In this document: positions 43,101-54,800 of the stretch, piece by piece
Position numbering within the stretch: the first letter of the stretch is position 1
Layout of the letters: each line of letters begins with the position of its first letter
Source: Anthonomus grandis grandis
Lineage: Eukaryota; Arthropoda; Insecta; Coleoptera; Curculionidae
NCBI RefSeq assembly: GCF_022605725.1
Contig: NC_065560.1
Location: forward strand, 21,939,052-22,003,051
Length of the DNA stretch: 64,000 nucleotides
Direction: 5' to 3'
Translations under genes and position numbers: made by a program
Notes under the pieces: generated by a model
Seen by the model: the letters and a program-made list of their open reading frames with translations, nothing else
Database searches by the model: none
Told to the model about the DNA's origin: nothing

Positions 43101-46100
43101 CGCATCATTTTTTTATCAAATTGATTTAACTATTCGGCCATTAGTTCACCGGTCATCCAAGCTTTTTTATTCCACCTATAAGTAACTGAAAATTCTTTCA
43201 CATTAATATTTTTAAATGCTCTTGGTTTGGCCGTTTTTCCGATCACTAGAGGTTTTTCTTTTTGTCCCTCCATATTTACACAAAAAAGTATAGTCAGTCT
43301 CTCTTTTGAAAATTTACCTCCAATACATCTTTCTCGCTTCAAATGTGGAGTCCTGTTTGGCACTGCTCGGAAAAATAGCCCAGTCTTATCAGCATTATAG
43401 ATATTTTTGGGAGCATAGTTCTTAATTATAGAGTTCACACTTGCGGCCTCCCCACTGATAGTTTTGCAGCCAACCTTCTGATGCACTGAAAGTTCTATAC
43501 CCCAAACCATCAGCGATTTCTTTGGCTTTCGTTTTAACAATTGTACCTAAAAAAATAATAGGCACATGTAAAATATACAGTAATATGTGTAATAATTGAA
43601 GTATGTTACCTGATAATGGAATATTTTTGCTTCGAGGTCTAATGAACCACTCATAGCACTGTCTGTCAATATTTCTGCCCTCTTCTCTTAGGAAGCTTCT
43701 TTTTTCATTCACATTTATATTTGAGTGGAACTTACTTAATAAAACATCCTTATTTTTAATAATCTCAGCTGCCTGTGTTTTTCCTATTCCAAACCGTTTA
43801 GCTAAGTAGCGTACGCTTAGTTTGTCTTTATTAAATATCTCAATTAAGTCAACTTTTTCTTTAAGAGTTAGCACTTTACGTTTCGACGACATATCGGTTG
43901 TTACGCTAATAACGCTAGAAGATACGACAATAAACTAAAGCCAAATGCATTAACAAAACAGTCAAAACACAAAAACATCCCGACAAACCGGCGCCATGCG
44001 AGGAGTACCGTCGTATCGGGGAAAACCCAGGCTCTGGCGCCAATGCAATCCCCGATTGCGTGTTTAAATTATTTCTGTGTCCGCTCAAGAGAAGGTTTAG
44101 CGGTTCTTCGGACCACTTTTAGGTGTCCGCGTCCGCCCGAGAGAGTGTTCGTTAAAGCATATGGGAATTTAGTGTATTTTCATTGGGACCAAAAAAAATG
44201 TCCGCTCAAGAGAGTTGTCCGTGTATTGGAGGTGTCCGTATCGGGAGGTTTCACTGTAAATAATTGGTGTTTCTATTAAAAAAAATTAAGTTGATAGTCG
44301 TAGCTCATTTTTGGTCCACCCTTGGATTTATCATCAAAAAAATCGCGTTTTTTTTCGAACACACCCCTGAATTTTAAATGAATTTGTTCTAACTCACTGT
44401 ATATTAATAAAGTCATAGATTTTTTAAAAAAATGCTTTCTATATATAATGGCTTATTGTTTTACAGAAAACCAAACCTTCTAAAGGGAGTGTATGAAATG
44501 GGATTTAATGCACCTTCTAAAATTCAGGAGACAGCTTTACCAACTCTATTGGCTGATCCATGTCAAAATCTTATAGCACAAAGCCAGTCTGGAACTGGAA
44601 AAACTGCTGCATTTGTACTAGCTATGCTGAGTAGGGTTGATCCTGACAAGCATTATCCGCAGGTATGTATCTTTCATATTTAATTAATTTATTGTTTTAT
44701 GTAGATTTCCCATTTATCTGTTACTAAATGAGGGAATTGAGAAATAATAGTTAAAAGCACTTAAACTTTAAAATTTTCGAAAATGCTCAAATAAAACCTA
44801 TTCCAAAATTCCATAAAACTATATGTTCTTAATACGTGTATGGATTGTGAAATTTCACCCCATGGGGATACACATTTTCGGTTTTATGATATTTGGTTAA
44901 GAGATACTGCTAGCAATAATTCTATATGAATGTTGATTTTATGGATATGTGAGTAGGTTCTGTTGTTCATTTAATTGGTGCATATGTGCTGTTTAACTCG
45001 AGCATGCATGAGCATAACATAGCACAATAAGACAATAGAATATTGTTGTCTTACATATACAGGGTGGTCCATTTAACTTGAGAAGTCGCAATATCTCGAA
45101 AACTAACCATGTATCCAGAAAATGTTTCATGTGGAGTTTGAATGGTTTCCAGGGGGCCATAAAATGACGTCCTTAGTTTGACCTTGAGCGAACGTCTTCA
45201 AGGTCAAATGAAGGTCAACTTCACTTTTTTGCATAGAAACCTCTATTTTTTAAATAGTATTTGATTTAGCGTTAAAAAATAAGTAACTTTCCTCTGACAC
45301 TTTTTTACATACCTCTCTTTTTCAAGATATTAATTCTTTCCTTGTTCGATTTCTAAACGAATTTTTTCCTTGACAATGACATTTGCCCTTGTAGGTAAGT
45401 ATCCGATGATCTATCAAAAGGAGTGAAAGTATCTTATGATAGAATTTTATTATCAATAGAATCGAAAACTTGAAGATAAAACGTACAAAGTTCAAATAAA
45501 AGAAATTGAAACAAAAAAAGTCAGAAAATTATTTCAATAAATGTTCAAAGTGTTGACCTTTCACTTCTATACATTTTTCCACTCGCTTTCTAAACGATTG
45601 ATGAACAGAGTGCAGCATCTGTGGAGTTATCTGCCCGCAAACCTCCGTGATTCGCAGCTTCATATTTCCGGGAGTCGTTGGTGGATCGCGATATACGATC
45701 AATTCAATCAAGATCTCCTTCAAATAACCCCATAGAAAAAATCTAAGGGCGTCAAATCAGGTGACCGTGGCGGCCAGTGAACTGCTCCACCACGACCTAT
45801 CCAACGTCCATTGAAGTCACGATCCAACACTTGGCGCGCAACGCGTGAATAATGTGCAGGACAACCATCATGCTGGTACCACATATTTAGTCTCACTTCA
45901 AAACACACATCTTCCAAAAATACTGGTAGAATCTCCAGCAAAAAATTACGGAATTTTTGGCCTGTAAGGACACCATCAATAAAATAAGACGACTTTATCA
46001 TTGATGATGCCACACCAGACATTCACAGACCATGGCCATGTTCTATCGCTCGAAACCACCTGGGATTTTCAACTGCCCAATAATGCATGTTATGACGATT

Positions 46101-48712
46101 AACTTCACCATAGTTTGTAAAAGAAGCTTCATCGGTGAATAACACGCGCAGAAAGAAATTGTTATTTTCATGCAATTGATTTTGGGCCCATTCACAAAAC
46201 AACACTCGATTTTGGAAATCATTCCCGTGAAGCTCTTGATGTAACGAAAAGTGATACGGATGAAACTTGTGGCGTTTCAAAATTCTCAGGACACTTGTTT
46301 TGGAGATTCTAGAAGCAGAAGAAATTGATCGTGAGCTGACTCCAGGATTATGGGCAACTGCAGCTAAGACGGGAATTTCATTATTTTGACTGGTAATGCT
46401 TCTCTTTCGTGATCGATTTATTGTTTTCACACTTCCATCTTCTACAAAGTAGTTCACTACACGATAAAATGATGCTCGCGATGGATGTCGCCGTTGAGGA
46501 TGTAGCATGGTATACAGTTCATTGGCTCTATTAATATTCTGTTCAGATTCACCATAGATAAGGACCATTTCAACTTTTTCATTTATTGTTAGGCATTCCA
46601 TAGTCACTCAACAAAATAGTCAAATACTTGATAACTGAATGAATACTGTGAACCAAAATAATCTCTCATTTACTTTATTCATCAGTATTTGTTTACAATC
46701 GCCTGAAATACCTGGGATAAACACGTGAGATCTGTGCACTAGAAAATTTTCGCATCATAACAACTTGCATTGATCATTGATCATCAATGCCTTGTCACAA
46801 CAATATTGAAGAATTGCTGAACTAAAGCTATTCGTAAAAGAATCAAGAACTAATATCTTGAAAAGGAGAGGTCACATGTAAAAAAGTGTCAGATCAAAGT
46901 TACTTATTTTTTAACGCTAAATCAAATACTATTTAAAAAATAGAGGTTTCTATGCAAAAAGGTGAAGTTGACCTTCTTTTGACCTTGAAGACGTTCACTC
47001 AAGGTCAAACCAATGACGTCATTTTATGGCCCCCTGGAAACCATTCAAACTCCACATGAAACATTTTCTGGATACATGTTTAGTTTTCGAGATATTGCGA
47101 TGTCTTAAGTTAAATAGACCACCCTGTATATATGTATATACAGAGTGTCCAAGATAAGAATCCTAAGCATGGGGATCTCAGTACCTATTGAAGTTACAGC
47201 CTACGTCAAATTATAAAAAAGTTGCGTACTTTGATGCGTATTTAAATGCCGTTGAGAAAATTCAAAAATTTTCGTGGCCTGCCGAGATATTAGGAAAAAA
47301 CGAAAATTTGCCAAAATCGATTTTATTTTTTTCTGATCTTATTTTAAACGTTTTAGAAAAACTAACAACACTTTTTCATTGGCACTTTTTGAGAGCTACG
47401 TGATGGCGTTTTTAGATTTTGTATCCGACGTTTCGTTCTCGAGAAACCATCATCAATTTTTTTTTTTATGGCCCGGAAAAAAGTATACCCTGTATCTGAT
47501 TCCATTTTTTATTACAAATTCAACGATGTATCACATGCCAATTTTTTTTATTAGATGCAGAATAAATGCGATTTTCCTATTTTTTTTACATATTTTTAAG
47601 TAGGCTTTACAAACAAAAGGTATTATTATTGGACTTTATAAGGCTGGAAAGACTAACCGTCAAATTTCGACGGATTTGGGAATTCCAAGGCGGACTGTCG
47701 ATCATAATGTTAGGAAATTCACCAGAGAAGGGACTATTGGCAACAAACCTCGATCGGGAAGGTCAAAGGCGACAAGTTAAAAGGAGGATTTAAATATTAT
47801 AATTACAAGCAAACGCAATAGACGTCTTACCGCCCCTGAAATCATAGAAAAAATCAACAAGGAGTGTAAAAAAGCGGTCAGTGTTTCGATAGAAAAACGG
47901 CGACTGTATAATGCTGGTCTTAAAGGACGTTTAGCTGTATCAAAACCGCTACTGAAGGATTTTAATAAGAAGAAAAGACTTGAGTAGGCCCAATAAATGG
48001 AAGAAAGTTCTCTGGAGTGGTGACGAGTCGAAATTCGAGGTTTTTGGAACGAAGAGGCGAGTTTTTGTTCGCTGTTGTACGGTGGCCCTCCTAAACACGG
48101 TGGTGGTTCGGTGATGGTGTGGGGTTGTTTCGGAGGATCTGCAGTGGGCGATCTAATTAGAATAGAGGGAATTCTTCGAAAAGAGGGTTACAAAACAATT
48201 TTAAGTCACAATGTACTTCCTTCTGGTACTCGAATAATTGGGGAAAACTTCATCTTTCAACATGACAATGACCCCAAGCACACGTCGAAGTTGTGCAAGC
48301 AATATTTAGGTCAATTACAAAGGCAACATCTTCTGAAAGTTATGGTATGGTCCCCACAATCACCGGACCTCAATCCTATCGAATTACTGTGGGATGAACT
48401 GGATAGACAAGTGCGAAAATCATGTCCTACATCAAAAGAAGACTTGTGGAGGATCATCCAAGAAGAGTGACACAAGATACCTCAGGAAACTTTGGACAAA
48501 TTAATTAGAAGACTACCGAAACTCTGTGAAGCTGTTATTAAAAATCGAGGCGGGCATGTAGATGAATCCAAAATTTGATTTTCTTAAATTTAATTAATTG
48601 AAAAATGTATTGTTTATATTCATTTTGCTATAAATAAACCGTTTCATAAGAATAACTGATGGGTTTATTATTTTTAGTTGGGTCATATGTGGGCAAATAC
48701 TTTTGAGCGGTA

Positions 48713-48808
<96 letters not shown>

Positions 48809-51800
48809 AGTATTATTAGATTGGATATTATGAACGAAAAACGGCGATTTTAAAAAAAAAATTCTTACTGGGTAAACGGGGTGGGCGGGGAGGTAAGAGA
48901 TCATTAGAATTTTTATTAAATATTTAAGATGTAGTAATCCAGTTTAAAAACTAGATATGTGAATCCCGTGTCAATTTTATTATATGCCGACATTTTCTCC
49001 CTTGTGTAAACAGAATCGTATATGATATACGTATTTTCTACAATCTAAAAAATATACCTTGACCATATAGGGTAGATAAATATATCAAAAACAAAAATTT
49101 ACTAAAAAATCGTTAAATAAATTTATATTTAACGATAATAATATGTGATCTATTGCTTGAGTACTATTATTATATTTTTTTTATTTAATTTTAAATTATA
49201 TTGAGTTTACATTTTTTTTATTATGTGGAGTAGTTTTTTTAAGACTTTTGTTGAGAAAGATTTTCCTTTTCCTCACTAGTTTGCAAGATTGGGGTTATTT
49301 CAGTTATGTCAGTCTGACTTATATTGATGTTATTTACATTATCAGTTTCCATTGGGTCATTTAAGGGTTCATATTCGTATTCTGATTGACATTATTGAGT
49401 ATAGTCTTCTGTTGTCTCCTGCACCACCATTCCGTCCTCCTTGTTGTAGGCCGACAGATCAGCTTCTGCAGAAGGCGACAGTACTCTTTTTTCCTTATTT
49501 TTTTCGCCGTTTTTGCTAAATTGGTGGCATCTTTTTAGTTCTCTTCTTAATTTAGTATTTTCATTGTTTACTTCCTTATTTATTTTAACCAGATCTAATT
49601 TGTTCATTAATTCGTTAATAGATTTTTATTGGTCTTCATTTTTTTTTAATTGAGTTCGTTCATTTTATTTTCAAGAGATGATAATTTGTCTTGTAAAATT
49701 GAATTTTCTAATTTGAATGTATTTATTATTTTTAGTTGTGCTTTTTAATTTTTTAGTTCTTTGATTGTACTCTAAATTAAGCTAATGATTTGTCACTGTA
49801 GGATTTATTGACGTTTTAAAATAAGGAGGATTGAAGTTTTCATCCTCAGACCCTTTTTTCCATTTATTTTTCCAATTTCTTTTTTTCTATCTTCAGTTAG
49901 TTTTTGTCTTTTTTTCACTGTGTTGTCATTTCTCTACGCTTTACCGATTTTCAAGTTAATTTTCTTATTTCCTTACTCTCTGAGCCGTATCTGGGGGGAG
50001 GGGGGTTTGGGGGTTGAAACCCCCCCCCCGAAAATCTTATAACGTAAAATAAAATTGAAACGACTGGTAACTATAACTCTTTTTTTTTTTTAATTTACTT
50101 AATCACGGTCAACAATACAATAAAATAGTATTTAAATCACTCTATTGGTCAAAAAAGGAAATTTCTAAAGTGCAAAATCACTTTTTCTATATTAAAAATG
50201 AACGAAAAATAAACTCACAATAGTCTGGAATCGTTAAAAAAAAAGAAGATCAAGCTTGAGATCTGAAAATCGTGCAACGCTGCTCCGCGGCATGGGACAT
50301 GAATAGATTCGTCTATTTATTATTTTTAGGTTAGGTTAGGACTGTTAGGAGTAAATCTTTTGTACCAACCATATTATACTGTGTACTAACTTGTTAATTA
50401 ATAGTTACTATTCATAATATAATATTATTTAATAGACCAACAATAGTGTTTCTGTAATGTTTTTATGGTCAACCCTGTCCTCTGTGAATTATAAATAATT
50501 ATGTTTTCGCATTTTTTTCACTAAATGAAAAATAGGTAGAAAAATATACATAAAAAGTACGAAAAAAATACAAGTCATCACAAATTTACCTATATTTTAT
50601 TTTAAAATGATTAGTTAGTACTTATAGATTATGCTACATGAGTTATGCATATAATTTGATACAAAATTCAAAACTGATTTTAAAACACTAGATGAAACCC
50701 GCCAAAATTTGACGGCACAACTTTCAAGGATTAAATTTCCACCAAGGGGCCCGAATATCATTTATCAAGCTGCTCTCGCCTCCCGATGTGTTTGACTATC
50801 GGCGTGATCGCCACTGGTTCTGTTTTCATATTTTTGCCGCTTGGGAAGCGCCATGGTAGCTCTACGATTCGGGCATTTTTAATATTTTTTGTTTTTAAAA
50901 ATGAGTTAGTTGCTTAGGCATAAAATAAGTAGGTGATGGCTAATCTATAGGTGAAGAGCTTTCATTGATATATTTTAATCTTTCCATTCATTGTCACTGA
51001 TATATTTAACAGTTTTTATTAAAACCCCATTTACATTAAAATTTTTCTTTTTAAAATTTAGGCTGTCAAATAGGAAACTTCTACAACCATTTACATTAAA
51101 AATAATTTTTGCTTGGACCCTGCAAGCGTAAATCTTTGAATTTCAACTTACTTAATTTGGTTTGAAATTCCAATGTAAATGAAGGTTAAATTTATAATTT
51201 TGTTTCAGAAATTAAATCGAAATGGCAAAACGAAGTTTGCAAATCTCTTTAACTGATTTTTTGATGAAAAAGAATAAACTCTCAACGACCTTAACCGAAT
51301 CAACAGAAGAAATTGCAAGTTGCAGCCAAACAGTAAATTTGATGCATAAAGATGAAATCGCAACATCTGAAGATAATATCCATGAGTTAGACATCGGTTG
51401 ATGTTTTGTGAAAAAACTTGATAATGCTCTTAAATATAAACTATTGACGGCTGGATGGATTCCAGATGAAAAATATAAGTTTCCTATTTCTAAAAAAAGA
51501 AACTTAAAATTTCAATTGGGGTGGCTAAAACCAGTGGCGAAGCGTGAACTTTTCTTTCGGGTAGACAAACAATGAAAATTGTTAATTAGAAAAAAATGTG
51601 TATTCAATATTATTCACTTTAATGAAATAGGGAATGAAAGCGCATGAAATATTAACTCAAAGAGAAAAATATGTAGTGATATAAAAAAGAAAAAAATAAT
51701 TACTACTAGCATAAAAAGATAGATAGATAAAAATAAATACTACTTACAAAAAAAACACAACATAGGTCTAACCATAACTTATAAATCCATTATTTTAAAA

Positions 51801-54800
51801 TTAATTAAAGACAAATAAAAACACAACTAAAATACAATTGCCAATATCAAACAGTCGTTCATAAATAACCCCTAAAATATCCACTAAAAAAATCTTCTCT
51901 ATATACCCAAAAATAAAAATACTAATTATTAAATTACAATAGCACGCGTCCGCACCAAATACCAAATACAGATTCATCAAAAAACAAAACTGAAGATGTA
52001 TTGCGGCCGACCAGATCAAGCGTATCCATAAACAATAACCCTCAAGAGCATAATAAAATAGCTGGTCGACTTCGATAGACAAAAGCTCGAATGTCTTTCC
52101 CGCGAGTAAATTTCGCAGACGTAATAGACTGAATACTGATGCGGCCGGACCTCTGTCGCCTGCTTGATGCGTATTTCGTTCGATTAGATGCTCCAAATTT
52201 CGGAAGCCAAATATCAATGTGTCTTCCTGGGGCTCGTATACATTAATTGGGTGTCAGCCCTGCATTTTTATTTTAATTGGTGCGTCAGGCGGGGCGCGCC
52301 TTAGATATTATAGATAGATATTATAGCCGTTTAGATACTATATAATAATGGTAAGGAGAGCGACTACGTTCTGTGTTAATTTTTTTTTAAATTTTAATTC
52401 AACAATTACATGAAATAATTACGTAATAAATTAATGACAAATTACTGGATAATTTTGGGTAGACAGTGTCTACCTTGTCTACTCGTACGCTTCGCCACTG
52501 GCTAAAACGCTTTCAGTGGCTTAGCTACACTGCCAAAGATGAACAAGGTGCAGTTTGTAAATATTGTGCAGTTTTCTCATGTGAGTTTAGTGGAAAAGGA
52601 GATCATCAGAAGCTTAACGCTTTAGATGCAAAACCTTTTAACAAGTGGAAAGATGCTATTGAGGTATTTATTCAACACGGTAAAACTGACTATCACAAAA
52701 ATAACTCCGTTTTTGCCGATATCTTTATTGCAACTTTTAATAGATCTACACCAGATATCATGATGCAACTCGATTCCAGCCGGCAAATTGCAGAAAACAG
52801 AAGAAAGCTAGTACCAATTATTGAGACAATTATCTTATGTGGCCTTCAAGAGTTAGCTTTACGAGGAACTTCCGAGTCTAGACCCATAACTTTGGATCGG
52901 CTCACTCATAATGACGGAAATTTCAGGGCGTTACTACGTATGCGGCTCTCATGTGGAGACAAAAATTTAATGGATCACATTCGAGGACAATCGTTAAACG
53001 CAATGTACATAAGCCCAATAATTCAAAATAATATAATCAAAATTTGTGGCGAAATAATACAACATGAAATTGTAGTTAAAATAAACAGAGCAAAATATTT
53101 TTCTATTCTGATGGATGAAACTACAGATATTTCTCGTGTTGAACAATTATCCCTTTGTGTAAGATATATAGATTTTGATAAAAATGTCGACAACTCTTCC
53201 TATACATTGAAGGAAGATTTTTTGAAATTTGTAGCTGTTCAGAATACTACTGGTAAGAATTTAGCTACAGTAATGCTGGAAAGTTTACAAGCACTTGGAG
53301 TGAATTGCACTTACATGGTTGGACAGGGTTATGATGGGGCCGCTGCAATGAGTGGCAGTTTTAAAGGTGTCCAGGCTATAATTAGAGAAAAATATCCAGC
53401 TGCAATAGATGTGCACTATAGTGCTCATTCTTTAAATTTAGCTCCTGCCCATTTCTGTAAGGTTCAGAGTATCAGAAATTGTATTGGAACAATAAAATAT
53501 ATTGCAAATTTTATAAAAATATCAGCTATGCGTACTGAGATATTAAAAAATAAAATTAAAGAATATGTTCCAAATAGTAAATGGACTAAGTTAACATCCA
53601 TGTGTGAAACTCGGTGGGTGGAAAATGATGATGGACTAATTAGGTTTACTGAAGTTTTTAAACCCATTATTGAAACATTAGAAGAACTAAAACAAGTAAG
53701 AGACATCGAAACTTCTTCAAAAGCTTTGCAGTTCCTTCGAGCTATTATGACCAGTGAGTTTATTATCAGTATGTTAACAGCGTCCACTTTATTTGCTTTT
53801 ACTCTACCGTTATGCAGAATTCTCCAGACTGTGGATTTTGATCTATTTAGTGCTGTTGAGCATGTGAATACTGTTATTAGTCAGGTCAGGAATATGAGAC
53901 TGAATATAGATCAAGAATTCAAAAATATTTTTAGAAAATCTGAAGCTATTATAAAGTCTATAGATGATGAAGAATGCATGAAAATACCTAGAATAGTTTC
54001 ACGACAGTAGAATCGTTCTAATGCCATGGTAGCTACTGCAGAGGAATATTTTCGAATCACAGTTGCAATTCCTTTTTTTGATCAATTTATAGAAGAACTA
54101 TCTGCAAGATTTGCAAATCACGAAAAATCACTTTCATCATTATATTGTCTAGTACCAAATATGTGCGAAGCACACATAGTAAAAATCGAAGACTTGTTAC
54201 TATATGAGGAATTTTTGGACCTAGATACATTATCTGCAGAACTACAGTTGTGGAAACAAAAATGGATTAAGCTGCCTCAAGCAGAAAGGCCAAAAAATGC
54301 TCTTGATGCATTATCAGCATGTAATCCATCTTTGTTTCCCAATATTCATACTCTGTTGCAAATTCTGGCTACGTTACCTGTATCTACAGCCTCTTCAGAA
54401 CGATCATTTTCATCGCTAAGTCGTTTAAAAGACTATTTGCGCAATTCAACTGGTCAAGAGCGGCTAACAGGACTTGCCCTTTTAAGCGTGCATAGAAATA
54501 TTATAATTGATACCGCAGAGGTCTTAAATCGTTTTGCGAGGGAAAAGCAAAGAAATATTCAGTTGTTATTATAATTACTATTTTTAAAATTTTAACGTTG
54601 TTAAATGTGTTTTTTAGTTTAAAGTGGTATCTTCTTTTAGTAAAACGTATTTATAAATTAAAGTTTTTTTATCCCTAATTTCTCAAATGTCACTGGCCTA
54701 ACTCCCCCCCCCCCACATTTTGGTCCAGATACGGCCCTGCTTACTCTCACAACTCATTTATGTATTAGAAAATGACTTCATGAACGGTTTTTTCTTTTTT

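Larger units (their letters stand above)
41056..44399 (+). mobile_element. Mariner-like element containing a Tigger element
   Basis: Left end CAGTGGTATGTGG and right end CAGTGAGTTAGAA (inverted) are followed by the shared block GAACAAATTCATTTAAAATT. TA sits on both sides (41054-41055 and 44400-44401). The interior is a broken transposase (41143-41951) and then a Tigger-type element (to 44256). The right end lies only 67 bp before Dbp80 exon 3. Confidence 0.88.
49980..54739 (+). mobile_element. hAT transposon (hAT-3) with a nested miniature hAT
   Basis: Right end, inverted, CAGGGCCGTATCTGG; left end CTGAGCCGTATCTGG. The perfect 8-bp duplication CTTACTCT lies at 49972-49979 and 54740-54747. 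Both ends contain long G or C runs (about 49993 and 54705). It encodes a TTF/DUF4371-type transposase on the plus strand, split by another hAT-type insertion. It ends 112 bp before Dbp80 exon 4. Confidence 0.92.

Noticed and set aside
48683..48904. Minus-strand ORF of alternating Tyr-Ile
   Set aside because: It is a translation of the TA microsatellite.
50326..50340. TTAGG repeated three times, like the insect telomere repeat
   Set aside because: Only three units inside hAT-3; far too short and isolated to be an interstitial telomere.
51801..52217. Minus-strand 138-codon ORF in the miniature hAT
   Set aside because: Hydrophobic, AT-driven, resembles nothing and lies in a non-autonomous element; probably chance.
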